From positions 744,001 through 808,000 of the forward strand of contig CAWFIT010000001.1 of the NCBI GenBank assembly GCA_963815965.1: a stretch of 64,000 bases of DNA, in the 5' to 3' direction. The position numbers and the translations under genes are program-made. The notes below the pieces were generated by a model. The model made no database searches, had not been told where the DNA came from, and saw nothing but the letters and a program-made list of their open reading frames with translations. Shown piece after piece: positions 15,654-25,524 of this stretch (positions within the stretch are counted from its first letter, which is position 1; every line of letters begins with the position of its first letter). Source of the stretch: DASVFB01 sp963815965 (lineage in GTDB: Bacteria; Actinomycetota; Thermoleophilia; Gaiellales; Gaiellaceae).

Positions 15654-16424
15654 ATGAACCTGTTTCCGCGGCGCCTGCGCCACGGTGAGGAAGCCACGCT
15701 CGTCGAGCATCTCGGCGAGCTCCGCACGCGGCTGATCATCTGCCTGGCCTCTGTCGCCGCGGCGTTCGCCGTGATCTACGTCTTTCACGGCCACCTGCTC
15801 GAATGGCTGAACCGTCCGCTACCCGCGGACAAGCGGCCTCCTGTGACGTTCGGCGTGCTCGAGCCGTTCACGACGTCGATCATGGTCAGCTTCTACGCGG
15901 CCTGCCTGGTCGCGCTGCCGATCATCTTCTGGCAGCTCTGGTCGTTCCTCGCTCCGGCCTTCGACGAACGACATCAACGGTCGATGACCGTTCTCGTCGC
16001 CTTCGCCGCCGCGCTTGCCGTCGGAGGAGTGGCCTTCGGCTACTGGGTGATCCTCCCGGCGGCGGTGCACTTCCTGACGAGCTACGACTCGTCGCATTTC
16101 AACATCATCGTGCGCGCGCGCGACTACTACGCGTTCACGTCATTCCTGCTGCTTGCCGTCGCGCTCGCGTTCGAGGTGCCGGTGTTCGTGCTCGGTCTCG
16201 TGCGGCTGCGCATCCTCTCGGCGGCGCGTTTACGAGCCAGCTGGCGTATGGGGATCTTCGCCATGACCGCGCTCGGGGTGCTTCTGCCCGGGGTCGATCC
16301 GGTGTCGACGGCTCTTTCGGTCGTTACGCTGATCACGCTGTACGCACTTTCGATCGCGCTCGCGTCGTTCTTCGAGCCGCGCTGGCAGCGGACGCGCGCG
16401 CCCGAAGCGGCGACGGATGTCTGA
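15654..16424 (+). CDS. tatC: TatC, twin-arginine translocase receptor subunit
   Basis: The 256 residues contain six spans. 'EEATLVEHLGELRTRLI' near the start is the conserved TatC N-terminal segment, and 'FLAPAFDERHQRSMTVLV' corresponds to the cytoplasmic loop that contacts signal peptides. 'SYDSSHFNIIVRARDYYAF' matches the periplasmic region before spans 4-5. TatC recognises twin-arginine signals with TatA. The end overlaps the next gene by 8 bases. Confidence 0.93.
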   Translation: MNLFPRRLRHGEEATLVEHLGELRTRLIICLASVAAAFAVIYVFHGHLLEWLNRPLPADKRPPVTFGVLEPFTTSIMVSFYAACLVALPIIFWQLWSFLAPAFDERHQRSMTVLVAFAAALAVGGVAFGYWVILPAAVHFLTSYDSSHFNIIVRARDYYAFTSFLLLAVALAFEVPVFVLGLVRLRILSAARLRASWRMGIFAMTALGVLLPGVDPVSTALSVVTLITLYALSIALASFFEPRWQRTRAPEAATDV

Positions 16425-17367
16425 CGCGGGCGTCTGGCTCCGGCTGACGGCCGCACTCGGCGCGCTCGCCTTCGGCGTCGCCGCCGTCGTGATCGTCGTC
16501 GTGCTCGCGCACCGAACGCCCGGCCCTGCCGGCGCGACGAACACGCCGACACCGAGCAGGACGGTACCGCCGGCGACGTCAGGGTTCCCCGAGCCGCCGC
16601 CGGGAGCAGTCACCTTCAGTCGTCCCGACGGCCATAACGTGCTTGCGCTCGGAGTCGTCCCCGGGCGGAAGCTGAAACTGCAAGCGTCCGTCCTTGGCGA
16701 ACAGGGCGAAGGAGTCAGCGGCCTGAATGTGTCGTTTCGCGTGGGCGGGCGCAACGCGGCCGCCGTGCCGTGCGGCGCGGGCTGCTACGACGCAAGCGTG
16801 AAGTCGGCCTCGCCGCCGAAGGTCGTCGAGGTCGCGGTGAAACGCGGCAGCGGGACGACGACGTGGCGCGTCCCGATGCCTCGACTGTGGCCGCCCGCAG
16901 ACGCGTCGCCGATCGTCGCGCGCGCAACGCGCGAGTTTCGAGCGTTGCGAAGCGTCGCCGTACGCGACTGGCTCGCGTCGGGACCCGGGCAATCGCTCTT
17001 CACCCGCTGGACGCTTGTCGCGCCGAACCGGCTGAAGTACCAGGTCAAGAACGGATCCTCGGCAGTGATCATCGGCGACCGCCGCTGGGACAAACTCCCG
17101 GGCGGCAAGTGGGAGGAGTCTGCGCAGACGCCGATTCACCAGCCGACACCCTTCTGGCGTTCCTGGAGAAACGCGTATCTCCTCGACGACTCGAAGTCGG
17201 CCTGGCACGTGTCGTTCTTCGACCCGAAGACGCCCGGGTGGTACGAGTTGCTGATCGACAAGGACACGACACGCGTACTCGAGCTACGGATGCACGCCAC
17301 GGCGCACTTCATGCGCGAGGTCTACAGCCGATTCAACGCTCCTGTGACGGTCACTCCACCTGACTAA
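16417..17367 (+). CDS. Membrane-anchored protein downstream of tatC
   Basis: The 316-residue protein has one N-terminal span ('ALGALAFGVAAVVIVVVLAH'), a Pro/Thr-rich linker, then an Ig-like domain (about 60-135) containing 'GLNVSFRVGGRNAAAVPCG' and a Cys pair, reminiscent of YtkA/CopC-type domains. The C-terminal 150 residues ('SLFTRWTLVAPNRLKYQV', 'SAVIIGDRRWDKLPGGKW') resemble LolA/LppX-type shells that bind lipids or hydrophobic ligands. Both assignments are by pattern only. Overlap with tatC by 8 bases implies co-expression. Confidence 0.55.
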   Translation: MSDAGVWLRLTAALGALAFGVAAVVIVVVLAHRTPGPAGATNTPTPSRTVPPATSGFPEPPPGAVTFSRPDGHNVLALGVVPGRKLKLQASVLGEQGEGVSGLNVSFRVGGRNAAAVPCGAGCYDASVKSASPPKVVEVAVKRGSGTTTWRVPMPRLWPPADASPIVARATREFRALRSVAVRDWLASGPGQSLFTRWTLVAPNRLKYQVKNGSSAVIIGDRRWDKLPGGKWEESAQTPIHQPTPFWRSWRNAYLLDDSKSAWHVSFFDPKTPGWYELLIDKDTTRVLELRMHATAHFMREVYSRFNAPVTVTPPD

Positions 17368-17413
17368 TCCGGGTCTATCCGCGGCTCGTATCCAAGGGTA
17401 GGATGGGCGCGGA

Positions 17414-20246
17414 ATGAGCCGGGCAAGGGCGTCGTGGCCCCTTCTGATGGCGTTGGCGACCGCCGTGGCTCTGACGTTGGCTGCGGCCGGGACGGGGGCC
17501 GGCGGCGACGTCGGTTGGAAGGGCTGGGGGAACACGCCGGACAACCAGCGCTACTCGTCGCTCACGCAGATCGACAAGAACAACGTCGATCAGATGGGCC
17601 GGATCTTCACGCTGAACTTCCGCACGGTCGACCCGATCGCGCGGCTCGGCCAGCAGTCGTATCCCGTGGTCGTCGGCGACCGCATGTACGTCACGACGGG
17701 TGAAGGCAAGACATACGCGCTCGACGCCACATCGGGGAAGGTGATCTGGAAGTGGTACCCGGAGCAGGTCGCCGTCTTCAACAAGGCGGGCATCGTCGCC
17801 AACCGCGGCGTCGCAGTGTGCGACGGCAAGGTCTTTGTCCTCAACATCGACATGACGATCACGATGCTCAACCAGCAGACCGGCGACGTGATCAAGCGCG
17901 TGCCCATCTCGAGTGCGGTCCCCGGCGCCGCGACCCGCTACGGCTACACGGAGACGAGCGCACCGATCTGCGCCAAGCACCGGGTCATCACCGGCGCCGC
18001 CGGCTCCGAGTACGGCGTGCGCGGCTTCGTCATGGCGTTCAAGACGAGCGACCTGTCGCCGGCGTGGGCGAACCCGGTCTGGTCGATCCCGCCCTCGGGC
18101 ACGAGCTGGCGCAAGGTGAGCCGGATCGTCGGCGGCGGCGTGACGTGGACACCGGTGACGATCGACGCCAAGACGAACACGGTCTACTACGGCACCGGTT
18201 CGGCGACGCCGCTCTACTTCCCCGCCTGGCGGCCCGGGTCGGCTCCGCGCACCGACTCGCTGATCGCGGTCGACCTACGCACCGGGAAGCTGAAGTGGTG
18301 GCAGCAGCAGATGGCCCATAACGAATGGTCGTACGACACTGCGCAGCCTCCGCTCGTGTACGACGGCAAGGTCGGCGGCAAGAAGCGTCGCGTCGTCTCG
18401 GTCGCGACGATGGAAGGCGTCTGGTTCTGCTACGACGCAGCGACCGGACGTCCGATCTACCAGCGCGTGAAGGTGATCGACCGCACCGAGCACCCGCCGC
18501 TGCAGCCGGGCAAGCCCGTCGTCGTGTACCCGGGGTCGATCGGCGGACTCAACTTCTCGCCGGCTGCGTACGACCCGAAGACGAACTACATCTTCAACGC
18601 CGCGGCCGAGACGGCGAGCGTGATGATCCAGAAGAAGCTGACTCCGACGCAGAAGAAACGCAAGCGCGCGCTCGGAGACATCTTCCTCGGGCTGCAGAAC
18701 GGCGATTTCGGCCAGTACTTGCCCGGATGGCACGACCATGGCTCGATCAGCGCGATCGACGTGAACACTGGACGGCGCGTCTGGAAGTTCCTGACGCCCG
18801 AGCCGGAGCGCGGCGGCGTGTCGATCACCGCCGGCGGCATCGGCTTCGCCGGCGGCGGCGACGGCAACCTTCGCGCCTTCGATCTCAAGTCGGGCAAGCT
18901 GCTCTGGAAGTTCCAGACCGGGCGGCAGATCGCAGCCGGGCCTTCGATCTACTCGGTCGCCGGCAAGGAGTACGTCGCGATCACGATCGGCGGCTCGCCG
19001 ACGTCGTCGAACGGCGGCGTCCTGCCCGGGCTGATGGTCTTCGGCCTCGGCGGCGACAAGACGGAGTTCCCGCCCCCGAACAACTTGCCGCCGTCGTTTC
19101 GCAGCGCGCAGAGCGCCGGCACCGACGCGCAGACGTCGACGATGGAGTTCACGCCCGCGAGCCTCGCCGCTCCGCAGCGCGCGACCGAGCAGAGCAACCG
19201 GTCGGTCGCGACAGCCACCGGCCCGGCGCGGATCAAGGTGCCGCGCTCGCTCGTCGTCCGCCCGTGGAACCCGAACACGTCGAACTGGCAATACGCGTTC
19301 GGCAAGGTCTTCCTCGGCAAGTCGCCGGTCGTCGGAGCGCGGCTCCGGGTGGACGGGTTCACGCTTCCTGCGGCGACAGGGCCGCAGGGTGGCTTCTCGT
19401 ATCCGGCCGACATCACCGAGCCGGGGCGGCATGAGGTACGCGTCATCGGCGTCGACCGCGCGAAAATCCACGGCCGCAAGCTCACGACCGCGCAGCAGAG
19501 CGCGCTCAAGGGCGCGCACGCGGGAATCAACGTCGGCTATCGCTTGAGCTCGCTGCGCGCGAAGGTGCAGTCGAACGGAACGGTGCTGCTCGCCGGCCGG
19601 ATCACGAACTCGGCGGGAACGGCACCGCCGGTCGTCGGCCTGTACACGTACAGGCTTGGCGGCACGATCACCGACGCGACTGGCAAGCCCGTGCAGGGCG
19701 CAGTGGTCGTCGGTCGGACAAACGACCGTGACTTCTGGACGTTCTCGTCACCGTCCGACGCGAACGGGCACTACACGTCGCTCTTCCACGCCTCGGACGA
19801 GACCGACACGGATCCGGTCCCGATCAACATCGGCGTCGCGCTCGGTCAGATCTCCTACGGCGGCAACGTCGGAACGGTCGCGAACTTCAAGCGGAACCAG
19901 AGCGCGACGCTGGACATCCAGTTGCGCGCCGGCACCGCGTACACGCTCGCCAAGCCCAACTCGTACCCGGGCGCGATCTACGAAGGGCCCGCGGTCGGAG
20001 TCGCGAGCCGGCGGCAGCGTCGTCAAGCCCGTCTCGGCCCGCTGGCCTGACACGAAGGGCAACTTCTCGATGACGCTGCCGGCGTCGGTGCGCGGCAAGA
20101 CGATCGGCTTCTGGCAGAACAAGCGCCTCTTCTTCTCGAGCTTCGCGGCGACGCCGGGCGGCAAGGTCGACCTCACGTCCTGGCCGTCGAAGCTCGGCCG
20201 CGGCACCGCGAGCCACCTGGCCTCGCTGCGCGTGCCGCGCAATTGA
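17414..20246 (+). CDS. PQQ-dependent dehydrogenase-like quinoprotein with C-terminal Ig-like domain (one frameshift)
   Basis: A signal peptide ('ALATAVALTLAAAGTGAG') precedes an eight-bladed quinoprotein propeller. 'WGNTPDNQRYSSLTQIDKNN' is the family N-terminus, 'GKTYALDATSGKVIWKW' is a typical blade, and 'MAHNEWSYDTAQPPLVYD' aligns with the segment holding the catalytic Asp. The residue two positions after that Asp is not acidic, so the lanthanide (XoxF) marker is absent. There is no CxxCH haem motif. From about residue 600 come Ig-like and carboxypeptidase-regulatory-like repeats ('GTITDATGKPVQGAVVVGRT'). A frameshift near 19995 (frame 2 to 3) is needed to reach the TGA at 20246; about 943 residues. 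The mxa-type maturation genes follow 30 bases later. Substrate unknown, probably an alcohol. Confidence 0.78.
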
Positions 20247-20276
20247 GCATCGCGCGCAGGCGGTACCGTTAACTCG

Positions 20277-21299
20277 ATGGCGGAAGCTCCACGCATTGCG
20301 CAGGAGTCGAGCAGCATTGCTTCTGCGCAGGCCGTTGCGACGCGCCTGATCGGCAACATCGAGCAGGTCGTTCTGGGCAAGCACGACGAGATCGCACTCG
20401 TGCTCTCGGCGCTCGCGAGCGGCGGCCACGTGCTGCTCGAGGACGTGCCCGGGACCGCGAAGACGATCCTCGCGCGCTCGATCGCGCAGACGATCGACGG
20501 GACCGAGTTCGCGCGCATCCAGTGCACGCCCGACCTGCAGCCGACCGACGTCACCGGCCTCGCGATCTACAACCAGAAGACGCGTGAGTTCGAGTTCCGG
20601 GCCGGTCCGATCTTCGCGAACATCGTCCTCGTCGACGAGATCAACCGCGCGATGCCGCGCACGCAGTCGGCGCTCCTCGAGGCGATGGCCGAGGGTCAGG
20701 TGACGGTCGACGGAGTCACCCGGCCGCTGCCGGCGCCGTTCCTCGTCATCGCGACGGAGAACCCAATCGAGCAGGAGGGAACGTTCCCGCTTCCCGAAGC
20801 GCAGCTCGACCGCTTCGCGCTGCGCTCCGCGCTCGGCTATCCGTCAGGCGACGAAGAGGTGGAGATCGTCGTGGCGCAGCGTCACGGTCATCCGATCGCG
20901 AGCCTGCAGCCGCGGGTCGACGCCGACGACGTCGAAACGCTGAGAGCCGCTGTCGAGGACGTGTATGTCGACGAGCTGGTGCTGCTCTGGATCGTCGACC
21001 TCGTGCGCGCGACCCGTCGCGTCGAGGGCGTCTCGACGGGCGCTTCGGTCCGAGGGAGCTTGACGCTCGAGCGCACCGCGCGCGCGTGGGCGCTGATGCA
21101 GGGACGCGATCACGTCGTCCCCGGCGACGTCGAGGCGCTCTTCCTCCCAGTGCTGGGCCACCGCCTGCTTCTCACGCCGTCGTTCGTCGCGGAGACGCGC
21201 TCGCTCGGCCGCGACGAGGCGTTGCAGCAGATCAAGGAGCGCTGCCTGGAGCTCGCGCCGGCGCCCGCGCCCGACTGGGACGGCGCGGCGCCCGGCTAG
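20277..21299 (+). CDS. moxR: MoxR-family AAA+ ATPase (MxaR-like)
   Basis: The 340 residues have the MoxR pattern: 'GNIEQVVLGKHDEIALVLSA', Walker A 'EDVPGTAKTILARSIA', 'RIQCTPDLQPTDVTGLAIYN', Walker B 'IVLVDEINRAMPRTQSALLE' and sensor 1 'FLVIATENPIEQEGTFPLPE'. MoxR ATPases act as chaperones with VWA proteins, for example in metal insertion into methanol dehydrogenase. It is the first of six maturation genes after the quinoprotein gene and 6 bases before the DUF58 gene. Confidence 0.93.
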   Translation: MAEAPRIAQESSSIASAQAVATRLIGNIEQVVLGKHDEIALVLSALASGGHVLLEDVPGTAKTILARSIAQTIDGTEFARIQCTPDLQPTDVTGLAIYNQKTREFEFRAGPIFANIVLVDEINRAMPRTQSALLEAMAEGQVTVDGVTRPLPAPFLVIATENPIEQEGTFPLPEAQLDRFALRSALGYPSGDEEVEIVVAQRHGHPIASLQPRVDADDVETLRAAVEDVYVDELVLLWIVDLVRATRRVEGVSTGASVRGSLTLERTARAWALMQGRDHVVPGDVEALFLPVLGHRLLLTPSFVAETRSLGRDEALQQIKERCLELAPAPAPDWDGAAPG

Positions 21300-21305
21300 C
21301 GCGCC

Positions 21306-22227
21306 GTGCCCGCCGCGGAACGCCACACCTTCCCGCTCGTGCCGCGGCGGCGGCTGGTGGGACTCCCCTTCGGCGACCTGCCGAGCAGGCGGCGGGGCCA
21401 CGGCAGCGACGTGATCGGAACCCGTCCGTACGAGATCGGCGATCCGGTCGGCACGATCGACTGGTTCGCGAGCGCGCGGCTCTCGGCGGCGACCGGCCGG
21501 GACGAGTTCATCGTCCGCGACCACGCGGCCGACGAGGCGCCGCGCGTCGTCGTCGTCTGTGACCGGCGACCGGCGATGGCGATCTACGCGCCGCCGCTGC
21601 CGTGGCTCTCCAAGCCTCTCGTCGTCGCGGAGGCGACGGCGGCGCTCGTCATGAGCGCCATGGCCGCCCGCGCCGACGTCGCGTCGCTCGACTACGGCGA
21701 CGGAGAGCCGTACTGGCTGCCTCCTGGGCGGAAGGACGTGCCGGCGCTCGTGCAGGAGCGCCAGTCGACCGCTTCGTTCGACGCGGGCGAAGACAACCTC
21801 GCCGAGGCGCTCTCGTTCCTCGGCCAGTTGCGCAGCGACCTGCCAACCGGCGCGTTCGTCTTCGTGCTTTCGGACTTCCTCGCGCCTCCTCCGGCTGACG
21901 CGTGGCTCGACGCGGTCGCGCACGGCTGGGACCTCGTGCCCGTCGTCATCCAGGACCCCGTGTGGGAACAGAGCTTCCCGGACGTCGCGTCGGTCGCCGT
22001 CCCGGTCGCCGATCCGCGCAGCGGGCGCACGGAGCTCGTCCGCCTGTCGCGCCGGGAAGCGCTCGAGCTGCGCACGCAGCAACGAGCGGCGGCTGGCCGA
22101 CCTTCTCGCGGAGCTCGTGTCCCTCGGGCTCGAGCCGGTACTCCTGGGCACGAGCGACCCGTTCGAGATCGACCGCGCGTTCATCGAGTGGGCCGAGCTG
22201 CGACGAGTGAGCCGGTGGGCGCGTTGA
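21306..22227 (+). CDS. DUF58 protein (MxaS-like, one frameshift)
   Basis: GTG 21306 opens a protein whose 'IGTRPYEIGDPVGTIDWFAS' is the DUF58 core motif (R.Y..GD....IDW). A VWA-like fold follows with 'RVVVVCDRRPAM' and 'AFVFVLSDFLAPP'. The frame changes from 3 to 1 near 22083; the shifted frame gives a natural C-terminus ('RLADLLAELVSLGLEPVLLG') ending at TGA 22225-22227. Without the shift the frame runs on into the next gene, giving an artificial 579-residue fusion. About 306 residues. DUF58 proteins accompany MoxR; MxaS is the methanol dehydrogenase example. Confidence 0.85.
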
Positions 22228-23045
22228 GGCGGCTCGGCCTCGCCGCGGCGGTCGGCGCTGCGCTGTTCGGCCTCTCCGCGAACGCAAATGCCGCCGCGCC
22301 GCGGGTGAGCGCCGTCCTCGACCAAGACGCCGTCGAGTTCGGCGATCCGGTCACGGCAACGATCACGGTCTTCCTCGACCGCGACGCGGACGTGCGCGTG
22401 AGTGAGAACCTCGCGCCGCTGACGCAACTCGGCCGTACTCGCGTGACCGAGGCCGATCGAGGCGACCAGCACATCGTCACCTACACCACGCGCGCGAGCT
22501 GCCTCGACCAGCGGTGCATCTCCACGACGGGCGGCAAACGGATCGCCCTCAAGCCGGCCGTCGTCGAGATCGCGCCGAACACGAAGCTCACAGCGCGTTG
22601 GCCCGCACTCCAGGTGCGCGCACGCGTCTCGCGCGAGGACGCCGCCAAGGTGCAGCCGCCGTTGCGGCGCGACGCGACGCCGCCTCCTGTCACTTATCGG
22701 GTCGGGCCGCAAGGCCTCGCGCGCACGCTCTACGTCGTCGCGGCCGTGCTGGCCGCGGCGGGGCTGCTGCTCGCCGTGTGGGCCGCGACCGCGGTCCGGG
22801 GCAGGCGTCGAGTGACCGCACCGCTAACCGGCCTCGAACGCGCGCTCGCGCTGGCCCGCGAGGCGGAGCAGAGGCCGACGCCTGACCGGCGCCGCGCGCT
22901 GGGGCTACTCGCACGCCTGCTCGGCTCGCGCGACTCGCGTCTCGCAGGCGCGGCTGACGACCTTGCGTGGTCGGCACCCGCGCCGTCGAGCGACGCGCTC
23001 GCGGATCTCGTGACGCAGGTCGAGCGGAAGGTGGACGGCACTTGA
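22215..23045 (+). CDS. BatD/MxaA-like membrane protein
   Basis: The start is GTG 22215, or TTG 22224 in a TTGA overlap with the DUF58 stop. A signal peptide ('RRLGLAAAVGAALFGLSANA') leads to an Ig-like domain ('AVLDQDAVEFGDPVTATITV') with Cys in 'ASCLDQRCIST'. A membrane span near residue 175 ('TLYVVAAVLAAAGLLLAVWA') separates it from a cytoplasmic tail with a helical repeat. This is the BatD layout and the position of MxaA, needed for calcium insertion into methanol dehydrogenase. Assignment rests on layout and gene order. Confidence 0.7.
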   Translation: MGALRRLGLAAAVGAALFGLSANANAAAPRVSAVLDQDAVEFGDPVTATITVFLDRDADVRVSENLAPLTQLGRTRVTEADRGDQHIVTYTTRASCLDQRCISTTGGKRIALKPAVVEIAPNTKLTARWPALQVRARVSREDAAKVQPPLRRDATPPPVTYRVGPQGLARTLYVVAAVLAAAGLLLAVWAATAVRGRRRVTAPLTGLERALALAREAEQRPTPDRRRALGLLARLLGSRDSRLAGAADDLAWSAPAPSSDALADLVTQVERKVDGT

Positions 23046-23860
23046 CCTCGATCCCCCTCGCCGACGCCAGCGCGCTTCACCCGGCGGCGACGCGCACGCT
23101 CCTCGTTCGAATCGTGCTCGCGGCCACGCTGGTCGGGCTCGTCATCGCAGTTGCCCTCGTCTCGCGAGACCCGCACACCGAGACGATCGTGACTTTGCCG
23201 GCCCATTCGTCTGCGATCGTCGTCCTCGACGTCTCGGCCAGCATCTCTGCGGACACCTATTCGCGCATCGGCGGGACGCTGTCGTCGCTCGCGCGGAGCG
23301 ATGGGCGTTACGGCCTCGTCGTCTTCTCCGATCAGGCCTACGAGGCGCTGCCGCCCGGAACCGGCTCGAACGATCTCGCGCCACTCGTGCGCTACTTCAA
23401 GCTGCCTCCGCCCCGAGGGCCCGGCCTCGTGCAGACGTTCCCGCCCAATCCGTGGCAGGCCACCTTCAGCGGCGGCACGAAGATCTCCGCGGGGCTCGAG
23501 CTCGCGCACCAGATCGCGTTCCAGGACCGACTCAGCAAGCCGATCGCGATTCTCGTCAGTGACCTCGACGACGATCCCGAGGATCTGCCGCGGCTCGTGA
23601 CGATCATGCTCGCGCTCAAGCGCGACCACATCCCGCTGCGGATCGTCGGCCTCAACCCCGCGGACAAGGACGTCGCGTTCTTCAAGCGCCTCACGGGCGG
23701 AGCGCCGGTCGTGCGCGCCGGGACGCTGCAGCCCGGCCCGCAGCCTCGCAACCACACGCCGTTTCCGTGGACGCTCGTCACGCTCACGCTCCTCGCCGCG
23801 GTTGTGCTGGCCGCCCACGAGCTCTGGGGACCGCGGCTCGAATGGAGGACGAAGTCGTGA
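23042..23860 (+). CDS. VWA-domain membrane protein (MxaC-like)
   Basis: TTG 23042 overlaps the previous stop as TTGA. The 272 residues have an N-terminal span ('LLVRIVLAATLVGLVIAVAL'), a VWA domain with the metal-ion-dependent adhesion site 'VVLDVSASISADTYSRI' (D-x-S-x-S), then 'GGTKISAGLELAHQIAF' and 'AILVSDLDDDPED', and a C-terminal span. VWA proteins are partners of MoxR ATPases. Position matches mxaC. It overlaps the next gene by GTGA. Confidence 0.8.
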   Translation: MTSIPLADASALHPAATRTLLVRIVLAATLVGLVIAVALVSRDPHTETIVTLPAHSSAIVVLDVSASISADTYSRIGGTLSSLARSDGRYGLVVFSDQAYEALPPGTGSNDLAPLVRYFKLPPPRGPGLVQTFPPNPWQATFSGGTKISAGLELAHQIAFQDRLSKPIAILVSDLDDDPEDLPRLVTIMLALKRDHIPLRIVGLNPADKDVAFFKRLTGGAPVVRAGTLQPGPQPRNHTPFPWTLVTLTLLAAVVLAAHELWGPRLEWRTKS

Positions 23861-24501
23861 GGGCAGCGCTCGGCTTCGCAGGTGCCGCTGTCCTGCTCGT
23901 GCTCGCCGCGCTGACGGCGCTGCTCGCGGCCGACACGCGCAGCTGGCAGCGGACTCTCCGCCAGGACGATGCGCTCGTCGCGAGCGCGCCGACGCTGGCC
24001 AAGTGGCGGCCGCAGACGCATCTGTCAACGCTCGCGGAGCGAGTCCTCGGCATTCGCGACGACGTCGAAGCGCGGCGGGCGATCGCGCTCTATCTCGAGA
24101 ACGTGAAGATGCCGATTCGGCTCGACAACGCGCAGGCCGCGGCGGTCGCCCGCGGGAACGCCGAACAGGCACTCGCCAGCGTCGCGCGCTCGAGCGAGGG
24201 CGCCCGCGCTTCGCAGGCTGAGACGCTGCTCGGCGTGCTCGTGTTCACCGACGTCGGCCCGAGCAAGGATCCGTTCGAGAACGCGGTTGGCGTCGATCCC
24301 GACCAGGCACAGGCGAGCCTGTCCGACTTCGAGGACGCAGTGCGCGCGGATCCGTCGAACGCCGTCGCCAAGTACGACCTGGAGCTCGTGCTACGCACGC
24401 TGCTCTCGCAGGGCGTGCGGATCGGCCCGGCCCAACAGACCGGCGCAGGGTCGAACGGGCAGCGCGGCGCCGGCGGCGGCGTGCCGGGGAGCGGCTATTG
24501 A
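23857..24501 (+). CDS. MxaK-like single-span protein
   Basis: GTG 23857 in a GTGA overlap gives 214 residues. One N-terminal span ('LGFAGAAVLLVLAALTALLA') is followed by a helical, Ala-rich soluble part with a tetratricopeptide-like look ('AQASLSDFEDAVRADPSNAV') and a Gly-rich tail. I see no named domain. Its place between two VWA genes equals that of mxaK in methanol dehydrogenase clusters, and MxaK is of similar size. A longer frame with ATG at 23842 exists but would overlap more. Confidence 0.6.
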   Translation: MRAALGFAGAAVLLVLAALTALLAADTRSWQRTLRQDDALVASAPTLAKWRPQTHLSTLAERVLGIRDDVEARRAIALYLENVKMPIRLDNAQAAAVARGNAEQALASVARSSEGARASQAETLLGVLVFTDVGPSKDPFENAVGVDPDQAQASLSDFEDAVRADPSNAVAKYDLELVLRTLLSQGVRIGPAQQTGAGSNGQRGAGGGVPGSGY

Positions 24502-25484
24502 TTCTCGCCGGCCTCGTATTCCTCACTCCGAGCGCGGCGGTGGTGGCGGTCGCGGTGTTGATCCCGATCGCCGCGTTCGTTCTCGCCGAGCGCCGCGTCG
24601 CGGTCGTGCGCCGCACGTTAATGCTGCAGCCGCCCCGCGGCGGCGTGGACGTCGCGACGCTCGCCTCGCTCGTCGCTGTCGTGCTCCTGCTCGCGCTGGC
24701 GGCCGCGCAGCCGGCGTACTCGAACACCGAGACACAGCGCGTGCGCACCGACGCGCAGGTGCTCTTCGTGGTGGACGTCTCGCAGTCGATGGCTGCAGCC
24801 GGACGCAGCGATGGAGCGACGCGCCTCGACCGGGCCCGCGCCGCGGCGATCCGCCTGCGCTCGCTCGTCCCGGGGCTTTCGTCGGGAGTCGCGACGTTGA
24901 CCGATCGCACGTTGCCCAACCTGCTTCCCGTGCCGGACTCAGCCGCGTTCGACGCGACCGTCAACCAGACGCTCGCGATCAACCAGCCGCCTCCGCGCGA
25001 GCTCAATGTCCGCGCGACGAACTTCGGTGCGCTGTCGTCCATTCCGGCGTCGGGATACTTCGACGACTCGGCCACGCATCGCGCGGTCGTGTTGCTGACC
25101 GACGGGGAGTCCGCCTTCTTCGAGCCCGCGGCAGTCGCGCGAGCGCTCGGGGTCTCGCCGCGCACGGACTTCGTGGCGGTGCAGTTCTGGCGGCGCAACG
25201 AGTCGGTCTACAAGGCGTCGGGTCGGCCCGACCCGAACTACCGTCCGGACCCGGCGAGCAAGACCACGCTCGCGTCACTCGCCGCCGCAACGCACGGACA
25301 GGTGTTCAAGGAGAACGACCTGCCTGCCGCAGCTGCCGCGCTCCGCAAGATGCTCGGCAACGGGCCGACGCGTCCGATGGGCCAGTCGCGAACGACCCAT
25401 CCGCTGGGGCCCTACGTCGCGCTGCTCGCGCTTCTCCCGCTGGGCCTGGTCTTCACGCGCAACCTGCGCTTCCAGCGGAGGTAA
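24498..25484 (+). CDS. VWA-domain membrane protein (MxaL/BatB-like)
   Basis: TTG 24498 overlaps the previous stop as TTGA. The 328 residues have an N-terminal span, a second span near 60-75, and a VWA domain with 'VLFVVDVSQSMAAAGRSDG' (D-x-S-x-S) and 'HRAVVLLTDGESAFFEP'. A C-terminal span ('LGPYVALLALLPLGLVF') ends the protein. This is the Aerotolerance/BatA-BatB layout and matches MxaL in position. It closes the operon, 4 bases before a strong hairpin. Confidence 0.82.
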   Translation: MILAGLVFLTPSAAVVAVAVLIPIAAFVLAERRVAVVRRTLMLQPPRGGVDVATLASLVAVVLLLALAAAQPAYSNTETQRVRTDAQVLFVVDVSQSMAAAGRSDGATRLDRARAAAIRLRSLVPGLSSGVATLTDRTLPNLLPVPDSAAFDATVNQTLAINQPPPRELNVRATNFGALSSIPASGYFDDSATHRAVVLLTDGESAFFEPAAVARALGVSPRTDFVAVQFWRRNESVYKASGRPDPNYRPDPASKTTLASLAAATHGQVFKENDLPAAAAALRKMLGNGPTRPMGQSRTTHPLGPYVALLALLPLGLVFTRNLRFQRR

Positions 25485-25487
25485 AAC

Positions 25488-25514
25488 GGGCACGCGCGCG
25501 CAGCGCGCGTGCCC
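25488..25514. terminator. Hairpin terminator between convergent genes
   Basis: GGGCACGCGCGC (25488-25499), loop GCA, GCGCGCGTGCCC (25503-25514): a perfect 12-bp stem. It is preceded by AAAA on the plus strand and has no T tract after it. It sits between the VWA gene and the convergent cupredoxin gene and can serve both. Confidence 0.75.
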
Positions 25515-25524
25515 AGAAGATCAT

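Noticed and set aside
17414..20246. Quinoprotein as lanthanide-dependent XoxF methanol dehydrogenase
   Set aside because: The acidic residue two positions after the catalytic Asp, the XoxF marker, is not present in NEWSYDTA.
21306..23045. DUF58-BatD fusion protein of 579 residues
   Set aside because: A frameshift near 22083 hides the DUF58 stop; the shifted frame gives a natural C-terminus and the next gene has its own signal peptide.
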